Origin: Isoetes taiwanensis | Lineage: Eukaryota; Streptophyta; Lycopodiopsida; Isoetales; Isoetaceae | Length of the DNA: 64,000 bases | Direction: 5' to 3' | Assembly (NCBI GenBank): GCA_021234155.1 | Contig: JAJEKV010000159.1 | Span: forward strand, 1,139,971-1,203,970 | Shown here: positions 1 through 10,497 of the stretch, piece by piece | Layout: the number at the start of each line of letters is the position of its first letter | Numbering within the stretch: the stretch's first letter is position 1 | Program-made: the position numbers and the translations under genes | Notes under the pieces: generated by a model | The model's input: the letters and a program-made list of their open reading frames with translations, nothing else | Databases searched by the model: none | Told to the model about the DNA's origin: nothing

Positions 1-362
1 GCACATCCCCAACACTAGAACAAATGTGAAAAAACAAACCTCCCAAAGTGGAGGGCTGATCACGCATGCCACGCGACAACAAAAGAAAAACCTCTTAAAA
101 TAGAGGGGCTGGTCATGCATGCCAGACGACAAATACATTAAACAATTAAGGGGGGGAGGGTGGGTTTTAAAGAATAGAGAATAAGATATTGCTGAGAGAG
201 AAGAGGAAGCGCCGATCAGATGCTGATAAAGAACCTTGCCTAATATAGCGATCTCCCAACCAGACAAAGCATGCAATGCATGCATGCGAGACATGCATGC
301 TCGCCCTCTCTAGAATCTCGATCCGATGGCTCGGATCGATGGGATTCTAGAATGGGGCTCAC
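1..362. repeat. Dispersed repeat R1, copy a (cut by window edge)
   Basis: This stretch recurs at 2543-2821 plus 3768-3872, and its inner part again at 4009-4192. All copies share the text around 'gcgatctcccaaccag', a run of GCATGC palindromes and a longer inverted repeat. The two fuller copies differ by scattered substitutions. There is no convincing ORF; the small open frames here run through the palindromes. The family is not recognised. Confidence 0.7.
309..351. repeat. Inverted repeat inside R1
   Basis: The arms TCTAGAATC..CGATCCGA and TCGGATCG..GATTCTAGA pair around a short TGGC loop, giving a hairpin of about 18-20 bp per arm with small mismatches. The same structure is at 3807-3849 and, with a damaged left arm, at about 4156-4192. 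It follows a GCATGC-rich stretch. It could be the end or centre of a foldback-type element; no target duplication was identified. Confidence 0.6.
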
Positions 363-458
363 ACGAAAATGACAAAAACCTCCCGAATAGAAGAGAACTT
401 CCTTATCAAAAATGGGAGAGGGGAGGAAAGAAAAGAAAAGAAAAACATGCAGGGTGCT

Positions 459-1955
459 GAAGGGCATTTAGTGATGGGTATGAAGTTCTCCCAGCATGTT
501 TTTTCGCACCTATTAGGGTCTAGCATTTTAGGAACCTGCCGAGGAACACCCCGCAAGGATCAAGCTGAACAAACAGGGCAAGCACCACATGAATCATCTG
601 TTATCCCTAATGTAAGCTATGGGGTCATAAAAAATACATTCTACAACTTGGACGAGCTCGACAACGAGGACTTCAACTAGTCAGGGTTCAACGCATTTGG
701 CATGGTGCTGCATCTTTTGACCCCGTTGGGGCCCCTGATCCTACTGGTAAAGCTGAGTCCTCTCAATAATGAGCTTTGTATATTGTGTCTTTTTCTCATG
801 TAGAAGAATACGTCTGTATCTAAACTTATCAATTTCAAGGATACATGGCGTCGCTATTTGTCTAAGGAGCAAATCTTGCTACTTTTAAAATTAGTATCAT
901 TTTCTACATTTTTGTGTCGTTAATGGCGCCAGATTATGGCACTTTACATGCACAATTTCACATAATGGCTCCATAATATGCTCAAATTTGGCCATAAAAA
1001 TGACTAAAAATAAAATAGAAGCCTGTCCTTCCTGCCATTTAAAATGCACAAGGCATGCCCATCTTCTTTTCGCTTTAGCCAAAAATCTAGAATACGCGCC
1101 TTTTAACTTTGAAATTTTTAAAGCAATTGCATTTTTTGCCGCATCGCTTGACCCATAGAAAGGCAACATAGGAATTAGGGTTAGGGCATTTAAAACTCTA
1201 CACATAAAACTCTATTTCGCTTTTTGCATGACCCCTTGCATTCCTTATGAAGCACATGGTTTCAATATTGTGTACTGTTGAAAGCAAGGTCTATGCAAAA
1301 TGTTTTTTTGCATACAACAGATTGCATGCTATGAAAAAACTTAACTCATGATTGCCAACTCTAAAACTAACTAGAAACCTACTATAAAATGAACAAGTTT
1401 GACATGAAACAATCCATTGCTTATTGAATAAGGTTGCATTCTCAACTATGGATGTTTTAATACTAGGCTCACTCTTCAAACGTTTCAAGCTAACAAAAGA
1501 TTCCCAACAAAAGTCGAACATCTCCACTTGATGTATCAAGAACTGATGTTAATGTGCACCTAAAGAGGTTATGTTTTCATAGATTTGTGAAGTAGAATCT
1601 CATAACGGTAGAGGATATATGCTCATTACATGCATCTATTTGTATGCATGCACGTGGGAACAACCCAATAAATTATATTTCTTCTTTCTACTGGGCAACT
1701 ACTACACCTGATAACTTTTGACCATGTATCTTGTATACAAGGTGGAGTTTGCACTAAGTCGGACAAATGAAATATTTGGCCGCCGCAATAAATTTCTTGT
1801 AGATGTTTAAAGAGTTTTTGGCCACCACAATAAATTTCTTGTAGATGTTAAAGAGATCTGGACATTCTAATGATGATAATATTGCAAAGCCCATTCATAA
1901 CAACATGTGCGCAAAGAAATGACTTCGAAATTCAAAGATGTCAACCGTACCAACA
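459..1955. repeat. Long dispersed repeat D, copy 1
   Basis: This segment matches 5262-8396 and its continuation at 20845-20962 at high identity. Shared landmarks include 'gggtatgaagttctcccagc', 'gacccatagaaaggcaacat' and 'aataaatttcttgtagatgt'. Copy 1 lacks two blocks present in copy 2 (6016-7027 and about 7168-7838), and the 12.4-kb block at 8397-20829. Copy 1 therefore approximates the uninterrupted state and defines the insertion points in copy 2. No complete gene is seen. Confidence 0.8.
531..760 (+). pseudogene. Coding-like fragment in repeat D, function unknown
   Basis: In the frame ending at 680 the translation includes DQAEQTGQAP and YGVIKNTFYNLD, then a TAG stop after DNEDFN, then SGFNAFG and, after a small indel, DPVGAPDPTG. 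The second D copy (about 5385-5600) carries the same reading, including the stop at the same place. The stop therefore predates the duplication. It looks like an exon fragment or a relic of an element-encoded protein. I do not recognise the family. Confidence 0.35.
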
Positions 1956-2379
1956 GAAGATAGCATGTTATATCGGGCAGAAGAGCTATGACAAAAATAT
2001 TACTTATACCTTCTGGAGTAATGTGATATTCTTTAAGGCAGCATGATCCTTGAAAGAACAAGACATGCGGCAAATATATTGCATGTCTGCTTGGTAGTGT
2101 GCAACATGGGTACTCGAACAATCAAGGCAATTTTTAGCCATGCTAATATTGAATGGAGCAGAATGTATGATGATCTCACATTCTAGAATAGGGCTCGCAT
2201 GAAAACGACAAAAACCTCCCGATAGATAGGCTTCTCATTCATCTCAGCAGATTTTCTATAATGGTAGATAGTGGGTAGCACACACCTATGAACTACCCAC
2301 AGAAAATTAAAGGGAATGTCCAATTATACAACTTGGACCCCAAAAAATACAATGCTAATAGATGTTTGGTTTGTGTACC
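1956..2379. other. No gene seen; R1-type fragment at 2180-2215
   Basis: There is no credible ORF here. A short piece around 2181-2215 (tctagaat then ggctcgca) repeats the text that follows the R1 inverted repeat, suggesting an R1 or foldback boundary. Confidence 0.4.
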
Positions 2380-2460
2380 TGCCGAAAGCTTATCACCGGG
2401 ATTAAAAAACCCCGCCCTTTCAGGTTTTCGAGGAAAAACCTTAGTGATAAGCCTTCGGCA
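2380..2460. repeat. Inverted repeat (hairpin, 17-bp arms)
   Basis: TGCCGAAAGCTTATCAC at 2380-2396 pairs with GTGATAAGCCTTCGGCA at 2444-2460 with one mismatch, around a loop of about 47 bp. Weaker pairing extends outward (atgtttg on one side, caaacat on the other). It lies directly upstream of R1 copy b and may belong to the same mobile unit. Confidence 0.7.
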
Positions 2461-2542
2461 AGAGGCTTGGACAAACATAAGGCTGAAAAATCGCTCCCAA
2501 AAAACCCACGAACGGAAGCTGTTGTCGCTCAACCTGTATCTG

Positions 2543-3872
2543 CACATCACCAACGCTAGAACAAATGTGAAAAAACAAACCTCCCAAAGTGGAGGGCTCA
2601 TCACTCGTGCCACGAGACAACAAAAGAAAGAAAAACCTCTTCAATAGAGGGGCTGGTCACGCGTGCCAGGCGACAAATACATTAAACAATTAAGGAGGGG
2701 AGGGTGGGTTTCAAAGAATAGAGAATAAGGTACTGTTGTGAGAGAAGAAGAAGCGCCGATTAGATGCTGATGAAGAACCTCGCCTAATATAGCGATCTCC
2801 CAACCAGAGAAAGCATGCAATCAGTGTTGTCAGGTACGTTTAGTACGGTACGGGTATTATACGTACTTAACGTATTAATACCGTCTGCATACCTCTCATT
2901 TAAAAAGTACTTTAAATACGTTTTATAGAATTATAAAATACTTATTAAATACGTAAAATACGTACTTTACGTATAGTACGTTAAGTACTTCGTGTAATTT
3001 CTTAAAACTATAATTTCTTGTCTTGTAGTTGAAATAGTTGCAATAACAACTAATATGAAGAACTTCAAGTTTTAAATAATTGAACCAAAATATATTACTC
3101 TAGAAAATTAAGTATTTCTCAAAGTTTTTAAATCAAAATATGTCTATTTAAAGTTATATCTCCCCATAATTCTAGCTTTAATTCAACCACAAAATAAAAA
3201 ACATATAGAGTTTTACAACATCAACAGTATTTTAAAAATGAAATCCACGAATAATCACCCTTCTTCTTTGTCCTCTTTATCATCAGACTCTGTTTTTGAT
3301 GATGATTTGCACGGATGCTCTTCTTCCGTAAGCTCATCCTCACTCCCAACTTCTTCTTCTTCAATCACGTCAAGATCATCTTCATTTGGTAAACCCGCCG
3401 CTGAGGAGGGAAGTTTTGGTTTTTTTTTGTCAGAGGAGGGAAGTTTTGGTTTTTTTTTTTTCACAGGGATTTGGGTTTTTTTTTTTTTTTTTTAAAAACC
3501 ACAATTCCATAATTTCCTTATTCTATAACATATAACAATATATTTTTCCTAATGTATGATTTTACTAATTTTATTGATCTAATGTCATTTGGACTTTTTT
3601 TTTTTAAGTACGTATCATACGTACTTTACGTATTAATACGTTAAGTACGGTATTAATAAAACAAGAGCTCAATTTGACCTGTCAACTTATAGGTATAGTA
3701 CGTATAGTACTGTGAGGAAGGTACGGGACGTACGTAAACATAAAATACGGGTACGTAAACAACACTGCATGCAATGTATGCATGCGAGACATGCATGCTC
3801 GCCCTCTCTAGAATCTCGATTCGATGGCTCGGATCGATGGGATTCTAGAATGGGGCTCGCAGGAAAACGACA
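2543..3872. repeat. Repeat R1, copy b, split by a hAT-like insertion
   Basis: Positions 2543-2821 match 1-285, and 3768-3872 continue as 286-362 does in copy a. The copy is interrupted exactly at CATGCAAT by the element at 2822-3767. Copy a supplies the empty-site sequence. Confidence 0.75.
2822..3767. mobile_element. hAT-like non-autonomous DNA transposon (946 bp)
   Basis: The left end is CAGTGTTGTCAGGTACGT and the right end, reverse-complemented, is CAGTGTTGTTTACGTACC. The element is flanked by the perfect 8-bp direct repeat CATGCAAT (2814-2821 and 3768-3775). CAGTG-type inverted ends plus 8-bp target duplications are the signature of the hAT superfamily. Many TACGT/ACGTA motifs crowd both subterminal regions (2833-2990 and 3607-3755), as expected for transposase-binding repeats. 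Inside, a minus-strand open frame (3255-3464) encodes a Lys-rich then strongly acidic peptide, perhaps a leftover coding fragment. There is no transposase core, so the copy would depend on a partner in trans. Confidence 0.85.
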
Positions 3873-4008
3873 AAAATGGGATCGAGGGCGAAAGGTGAAA
3901 GGATTATGGCGAAAGAAGAGGAAAGGCCGAGAAAGGGCATGCCACAACATGAAAGAAACACCAAATTGATTACTCCAAGTAGGAAGAAGCCCCCCCCTCC
4001 CCCCTGCA

Positions 4009-4192
4009 TGGTTTCAAACAATAGAGAATAAGGTACTACTGAGAGAGAAGAGGAAGCGCCGATGAGATGCTGATGAAGAACCTCGCCTAATATAGCGATC
4101 TCCCAACCAGAGAAAGCATGCAATGCATGCATGCGAGACATGCATGCTCGCCCTTTTTAGAATCTCGATCCGATTGCTCGGATCGATGGGAA
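4009..4192. repeat. Repeat R1, copy c (partial)
   Basis: This repeats the end of R1 from 'aatagagaataaggtact' through the GCATGC palindromes. It stops inside the hairpin, whose first arm has diverged. It follows a C-rich run (3989-4004). It is a third, truncated copy. Confidence 0.65.
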
Positions 4193-5261
4193 TTTTTATC
4201 TTGGCCTGATCCATTTTGCACAAAACTACTACTATTTATGAAATGAAACTGCGTTGTTTATGAAACATCTAAACATCCTTATTGCACGTACCTTTCAGAT
4301 GCTCTATCTAACACGCCCAACCATGTTCCCAAGTCTTCTGCTTCTATTAGTATATGTAGATGGTACTAGTTAGGCATTATCAGAATTCTCGTAGTTATGC
4401 CATAGTCAAACATGGACCATATAATAAATAACGAAGACAGATGTCTAGCTTATTCATTTAAATCATCGTCACATTCTTTGAAATTGGGCTAAAATAAGAT
4501 CCAAAATGGGGCTTCTTTACCTGAATTTGAAGCTGAATTTCCTTCTTTAATAGAACTCTCATCCATGTTATCATATATATCATTTGCAAAAGCTACCAAA
4601 GCAAGGCAATATCCTTAAGGATAGGGTTAAAAAATTTGATACGAATGCACCCAACTATCAAGCATCTACGAATACTGTATAGATCTGCAAAAATCGCAGG
4701 TCACAATTCTGGAGCAGACAAAAATGTTGAGGCAAAAACCAGGCTGAAAAATACAAAAAACAAATTGTTGCAAATATCTGCCCATGAAGCTCCCGATCAA
4801 TACATCACTGGAATTGAGAAAATGAAAAAGAACAGTAAATTTACCCTGTCAAGCTTTTCCAAGAAGCTCTATAAGAGTCGCAAATAGAACCCTTTAGAAA
4901 TTGCCAAGGCAAGCAAGAATCATATCGAAATTTGTTTTTAAGACTCAAAGCATACGATAATAACACATCTGGTCGTGCAAGCCAAATAAGTTGAAAAAGG
5001 CCTCCTCCCTAAGGCGCAAAGCAACCCCAGAAGCCCATCAAAAGAAAGAAAACTCGAAGAAGGTCGAAGCTTTTGGTGGGTTTCGATTGAATGGAAGCTA
5101 ATTTTCGAGGGGATTTTCTAATTTTTATGACAGTCAGATTCAAAATTAACAGATCTAATGGCTACTATTGGACTTTGTTGACGTGGCTTAGCACGTGGAT
5201 AGGCTAGGATTGTAGCAAAAGTTGTTTATTTTTTTTGGGGAGGGGGAGAAAAAAAAACATG
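4193..5261. other. Non-coding stretch, nothing recognised
   Basis: A Lys-rich 83-codon open frame starts at 4636 on the plus strand. It has no recognisable motif, no neighbours and unremarkable base composition, so I do not call it a gene. Confidence 0.4.
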
Positions 5262-6015
5262 AGTGGTCTTTGAAGGGAATTCAGTAATGGGTATGAAGTT
5301 CTCCCAGCATGGTTTTAGCACCTATGTCTAGGACGTGCTAAATTACTAGAGTCTAACATTTTTGGACCCTACCACGGATCACTGGGGTGAGGATCAAGCT
5401 GAACAAACAGGGCGTGCACCACCTAAATCTTCTACTATCCCTGATGTAAGCTATGGGGTCATAAAAAATACATTCTACAACTTGGACAAGGTCGACAATG
5501 AGGACTTCAACTAGTCAGGGTTCAATGCATTTGGTCTTTATCCCACTACTGGTGATGATGCATCTTTTGACCCTGTTGGGGCCCCTGATCCTACTGGTGA
5601 AGTTTATGTGGTTTTCTCATATAGAAAAATACGTCAGTATTTAAATTTATCAATTTCAAAGATTCATGGTGCCACTATTTGTCTAAGGATAAGCAAATCT
5701 TGCTAGTTTTAAAATCACTATCATTTTCTACATTTTTGTATTGCCAATGGCGTTAGATTATGGCCCTTTACATGCATAATTTCACATAATGGCTCCACAA
5801 TATGCTCAAATTTGGCCATAAAAATGACTAAAAATCAAATAGAAGCCTGTCCGATCACGCCGGTTAGAATGCACAAGGCATGCCCACCTTCTTTTCGCTT
5901 TAACCGAAAATCTAGAATGTGCGCCTTTTAAATTTTGTTTGTTGAAATTTCTGAAGCAATTGCATTAATTACCACATCGCTTGACCCATAGAAAGGCAAC
6001 ATAGGAATTAATTAC

Positions 6016-7027
6016 CAGTGCTCGAATTTGACGGCCCGCCCTTAATTTTCTAGGGACGGGCAAAATAATTTTTCCCCTTTCGCGTGGCAAGTAGTTCCTA
6101 AATTCAAGCCTTTCAAATGCAATAAAAATTTTAAGATGACAGAAACCAGTTTTTTTCCTTAAAAAACATAGGTGGATAGAAAGAAGGATACTCAAGTGGC
6201 ATTCTCTCTTTTGCTTCGCTTCATACCAGTCCTTGTAATATGCTTGCCAATCTATACTTTCAAAAGGTTCATTCCACAATGATACACACATTGTGGCATC
6301 AAGTGTTTCTAAGTTCATGCTCGATCTTATAGCACTCTTAATAGCATTTTGACGGAAGAAACCTCTCTCACAAGAGGCCATGCTTCTAGGAATGACCAAT
6401 ATTGCCATAATTTCATCAATGCTAGAAAACTTTTCTACCAACTGTCACATGTTCCATTTTCATCTTTACAAATAGTCCAAGCCATCACCATCCCTTTGTT
6501 CTTGGCAGCCCTGAAAAGTGTCTCAACGAAATCTTCCCTCTCACTCAAACATCTAGCCATGTCTACTTTTGAAGCAAACTTGGCAAGCAATTTTTCCAAC
6601 CATTCTTTAGTCTTGTCATCCCTTACAACATCATCCACAGCATATGCAGATGTTCATGGCATTAAATATCTCACTTACATCTTCAAACCTCCTAGCAAGT
6701 GCATCCAATACAGCATGCAAGATATTTCTAAGTCAATGGTTCATTAGTTTCTAGAATGTATATTTTAAATTCGTTTAGAAAATGGGATAATAATCTATTT
6801 CAATATAAATTATAGAATTTATATATAGGTATATAGCAAGAAAAAATGACGGGCATTTTTCTGTTCCTAGCCTTTCAAATGACGAGTATGTCTTGTAGTT
6901 GTCCTTCCCTATGACGGGCAATTGCCCAAGTGCTGCCCTTCATTTGCCATACAAAAAAAAATTTCCACCTGTTTTGACGGGCAAAAATCCAAAAAACAGG
7001 CGTGAAAGCTGTCAATTTCGAGCTCTA
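6016..7027 (-). mobile_element. Decayed hAT transposon
   Basis: The left end CAGTGCTCGAATTTGAC and the reverse complement of the right end, TAGAGCTCGAAATTGAC, agree at 14 of 17 positions. Copies of the motif GACGGGCAA lie near both ends. The minus strand inside encodes a hAT C-terminal dimerisation segment. Instead of an 8-bp target duplication, the element is flanked by a 40-bp direct repeat of host sequence (5971-6010 and 7027-7066, nearly identical). The host segment was therefore duplicated around it, or one boundary was rearranged. Confidence 0.7.
6190..6638 (-). pseudogene. hAT transposase C-terminal fragment
   Basis: Two minus-strand frames overlap near 6435-6441 and must be joined by a frameshift. 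The downstream frame (from 6441) reads SMASCERGFFRQNAIKSAIR then a Leu-rich LETLDATMCVSL. This matches the hAT dimerisation domain pattern: Ser/Cys-Glu-Arg-x-Phe, Lys-x-x-x-Arg, then an 'etLdaLm' helix. The upstream frame (6435-6638) is a helical, charged segment that fits the preceding part of the transposase. The catalytic DDE region and BED zinc finger are absent, so it cannot act as a transposase. Confidence 0.75.
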
Positions 7028-7167
7028 CCACATCGCTCGACCCATAGAAAGGCAACATAGGAATTAGGGAAGAATCATTTAGGGCATTTAAAACTCTACA
7101 CATAAAACTTTATTTCACTTTTTGCACGACCCCTTGCATTCCTTATGAAGCACGTGGTTTCAATATT

Positions 7168-7838
7168 GTATACAACAAAAAGACGTGCCAAGGTCTATGC
7201 CCACACTGGAATAGCTTCCCTCGTCGGACATACCCCAAAATTTCTTCTCCCGACATAACCAATCCATTTATGGAAAATGCTTTTGTCTTCCTATTGTTGC
7301 AGTTCCGGTCAATGAATACGGTAGTATCTTCGTAGATATATATTACACAATGTATATAATGGACATTTACAAGTAAAGAATGTTCCACATTCATATACTA
7401 TAAGTGCATCATCTGAATTACATGAATCATAATCCCTTCTACCGCTTCTTGATTTCATTTCCAAATGCTTGCCAGCGCATTGCCATAAACCACGGATTCG
7501 TTGATTCTTTACTTCCCTTAATATTGCATTTTACAATTGGAAGACATGTAAAGCAGCCAAATCAATCCTGAGCAGATCATGTAGAAAGACCAGAGGAATT
7601 ATATGCAGCCACAATCAAAGCACCAAATGACGAAAAACTTGATGTGGTGGTAATGAGTTTACATCACAATAAGCTCGGAAAAAGCTTGATGTTTGATATG
7701 CTCCTATAAATAATTTCAGAAGAGTTCTAGATCTCATTTCCTCTTGTTGTCTGAGCATAATTTTTATAGAACTTTTGATTGGATACAAGTAGCTTATAAA
7801 GCATTATTTTGATGACTGCAACAAACTTTATAAGAATA
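7168..7838. other. Block present only in D copy 2
   Basis: Copy 1 passes directly from 'ttcaatattgtgtactg' to 'ttgaaagcaaggtctatg' (about 1275-1285). Copy 2 has about 670 bp between the matching points. No inverted ends, A-tail or ORF of note is seen, so insertion in copy 2 and deletion in copy 1 cannot be told apart. Confidence 0.5.
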
Positions 7839-8381
7839 TTGTTGAAAGCCATATCTATGCAAAATGTTTTTTTTGCATACAACGCATTTCATGCTATGAA
7901 AAGACTTTAACTCATGATTGCCAACTCGAAAACTATCCAGAAACCTACTATAAAATGAACAAGTTTGACATGAAACAATCCATTGCTTATTGAATAAGGT
8001 CGCATTCTCAACTATGGACGTTTTAATACTAGGCTCACTCTTCATACGTTTCAAGCTAACAGAAGATTCCCAACAGAAGTCGGACATCTCCACTTGATGT
8101 CTCAAGAACCGATGTTAATGTACATCTTCATCGATTTGTGAAGTAGAATCTCATTATGGTAGAGGATATATGCTCATTACATGCATCTATTTGCATGCAT
8201 GCATGTGGAAATAACCCGATAAATTATATTTCTTCTTTGTACTGTGTAACTTCAACACCTGATAACTTTTGACCATGTCTCTACACAAGGCGGACAAAAG
8301 AAATATTTGGCCACTGCAATAAATTTCTTGTAGATGTTTATAAGGATTTTGGCCACCGCAATAAATTTCTTGTAGATGTTT

Positions 8382-8396
8382 AAAGAAATTTAGACA
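8382..8396. repeat. Left target-site duplication of the 12.4-kb block
   Basis: AAAGAAATTTAGACA, repeated exactly at 20830-20844. The first three A of the right copy cannot be separated from the A-tail, so the certain length is 12 bp. Confidence 0.75.
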
Positions 8397-9438
8397 GGAT
8401 TCTGTATTTTGGATATGACCATGGGCGGAACCCTAGGCGCTTCCTAGGGCGGCGGCGGCGGCCGCCCGTTTCGTGCAGAGCCTCCCAGGCTGATCGATGC
8501 TGGAGGAGCAGCGATGGATGCTGCTATGCTAACCCTCCAGGTTCTTGACAAATGCTTGAATGATATTACTTAATTGTTATTTGGGCCGGTTGCAGCAGTG
8601 TTGTCTGATAGGAGTATGGCCGATGCCCCTGCTACTTCTCTACTGTATCAGGTTTTGACAGAGTAAGAAATGGCATTCAGGTTATTGTCTTGTGCCTTGG
8701 TGAAGGTCAGCTCAACTAACAGTAGCAAGCGCTTCACAGTCCTTGGAATCTTGAGCCCCAACATTTTTGTTGTGTTTTCTTGGCTCCTCTAGACTGCATC
8801 TTTACAGCTAGTTTTAGTGGTTCTTGAATAATAGTGAGCATGGCTTTTCAGCTCTGGCATAACAGGGCTTTTGTGTTGCATGTTTGTTATTCTTCAAGAT
8901 CCTTTCTAGCAAATATATAGTATAGAGCAGAGGAAGTTAGAGCTAGTTGAGAGAGGAGAGTTGGGAGCAAATGGACCACCCCTTTGGGGCAGACCTGTGT
9001 GATACCTTGCAAAGCAGGAAGGCAGAGCAGTAAGTTCATTAGTACATGATTGGAAAAGGAATTCAAGCTCCTCTAGTACTGCAATGCATGGCGGCAGCCC
9101 AAGCCAAGTTAACGCGAGGTATGAAGTTGTTCTCCTGTTCCTCTGCTTACCGGTCTATTATCTTTCTCTGCTGCTAGCGCAAACAGTAAGGATCTGATGC
9201 CGCACTCACTGCGATGGTGTCTGCACTCATTGCAGATTTGTGGTCTGCACACATTGCAGATTTATGGTCTACACTCATTGCAGTCCTGCTTGTAGTTGAA
9301 TGAAATGGTATAGAAGCAGGTCTTCTGTGTCGCTAGCCTATTACTGTTTCTATGCTAGATGAACACCTTGAATATTCAGGCTATGTTCCTTTTGTATGGC
9401 TCTAGTTTGGTGGGATAACTTATGATTTCTTCTACAGC
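8397..9438. other. GC-rich start of the 12.4-kb block; no gene
   Basis: A GGCGGCGGCGGCGGCCGCCC stretch around 8440-8465 stands out from the AT-rich surroundings and would suit a 5' untranslated or promoter-proximal sequence. No ORF of useful length follows. Short imperfect repeats of 'ggtctgcactcattgcag' type lie at 9220-9290. Confidence 0.4.
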
Positions 9439-10139
9439 TTGGCAGTTTCAGTATCAGGTTTGTCTTTGCATTTTCATTTGGCTGGTGCTCTTCCTACTCT
9501 TGCAATAGCAAATCAGCAGAGAATCCAATGGGCTTTGAATTTATTAAGCCGGCATTTGAAGCCTCTCTATTCTATGTGGATGAACTTTGTGAGAGTAATC
9601 GTTTGCGCAGGATTTACAAGAAAATATTTCGATGGGGAACTTAATATTGGAAATCATGTTTCAGATGATGGTAAATTCTATCTAGGTGAGGATGCGGTGA
9701 TGAATTTGGCACTTACACTCTACGTTGGAGTTAGATCATTAAGTTTTGCTTCCTTTCAAGTGCTATGCTGAAGCAACTATTCTTTTAGAAGGATGTTCAG
9801 ATAGGCCCGTGCTCTCTTGTCCCAGCCAAGAGAAGCTTTATGTGGTATTTCTATAATCTATTGTCCCAAGAATGGCTACCTGCAGTATTAGGAGACGGGA
9901 GGCCCCTGATATATGCGCACATGGTTCTAGTGGAGACAAGGCCACTAGGGCTAGATGTTATGGGTCAGTTTTGGCACTTCGATTCTAGGGCAGTTTCGCA
10001 GGGAGTAAGGGTTGGAGAAGAGGTAGAGCAAGGCTCCCATAGTATCCGGCTGTCACTTGAAGCTGCTATTTTTGGGGAGAAGCTTCAGGGATCATGGGTC
10101 AGAATTGATGGCTTGCAAAGGCTGTTCTGGTGCCATTAG
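9439..10139 (+). other. Two weak plus-strand open frames, unrecognised
   Basis: The open frames 9439-9771 (110 codons) and 9840-10139 (99 codons) have no recognisable domain. The first starts near a possible acceptor ('tctacag'). They may be exons of the transcript that gave rise to the block, or chance. I do not assign a function. Confidence 0.2.
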
Positions 10140-10497
10140 TGATTGGAATTGTCTCATAAAGTTTGGACTTTAAGTGCTACAACTTAGGGCCAGTTTTTTT
10201 TTGAGGTTAGTGGGGCGGGTTGGTTACATAAGCAGCTAACTCTAGGAAATTGAGGAATTATCTTCCATAGTACTTGGTTGTTGGGAAGAGGCTGCGGCTA
10301 TTGCTATAGTACTTTTTGGAAAAGTAGTGGCCTCCCATAGTACTAATGAGCAAGGAAGAGGTTGAGAGACCTCCAATAGAGTATTGCAGTGGCTGGCTGT
10401 GTATCTTGCTATGCTCTTCACTAATTGGGTGAATAAGGGCTTTGTACCAATTATATATTAATAAAAATAAAAATCTTACCCTAAAAAAAAAAAAAAA
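10140..10497 (+). mobile_element. Probable A-tailed retroposon 3' end
   Basis: The text 'ttgtaccaattatatattaa' then 'atcttaccct' followed by an A-run (10483-10497) resembles the 3' ends of plant LINEs, including LINE A in this window (32560-32595). The 5' boundary is not visible and no RT coding sequence precedes it. Confidence 0.35.

Larger units (their letters stand above)
5262..8396. repeat. Long dispersed repeat D, copy 2 (interrupted)
   Basis: This matches copy 1 (459-1870) with two extra blocks: 6016-7027 (hAT relic) and about 7168-7838 (unknown). It then breaks at 8396 where the 12.4-kb A-tailed block begins, and resumes at 20845 (ttctaacgatgataatattg), matching copy 1 at about 1872 onward. 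The resumption fixes the boundaries of the 12.4-kb insertion independently of its ends. Confidence 0.8.

Noticed and set aside
309-360. Helitron 3' end (hairpin followed by CTAG)
   Set aside because: A hairpin and CTAG exist, but the CTAG lies inside the stem, the required following T is absent and no 5' TC end or Rep/Hel coding sequence is seen.
3238-3495. Ser-rich 85-codon plus-strand ORF
   Set aside because: It is the complement of a Glu/Asp-rich stretch and ends in a T-run; low complexity inside a non-autonomous transposon.
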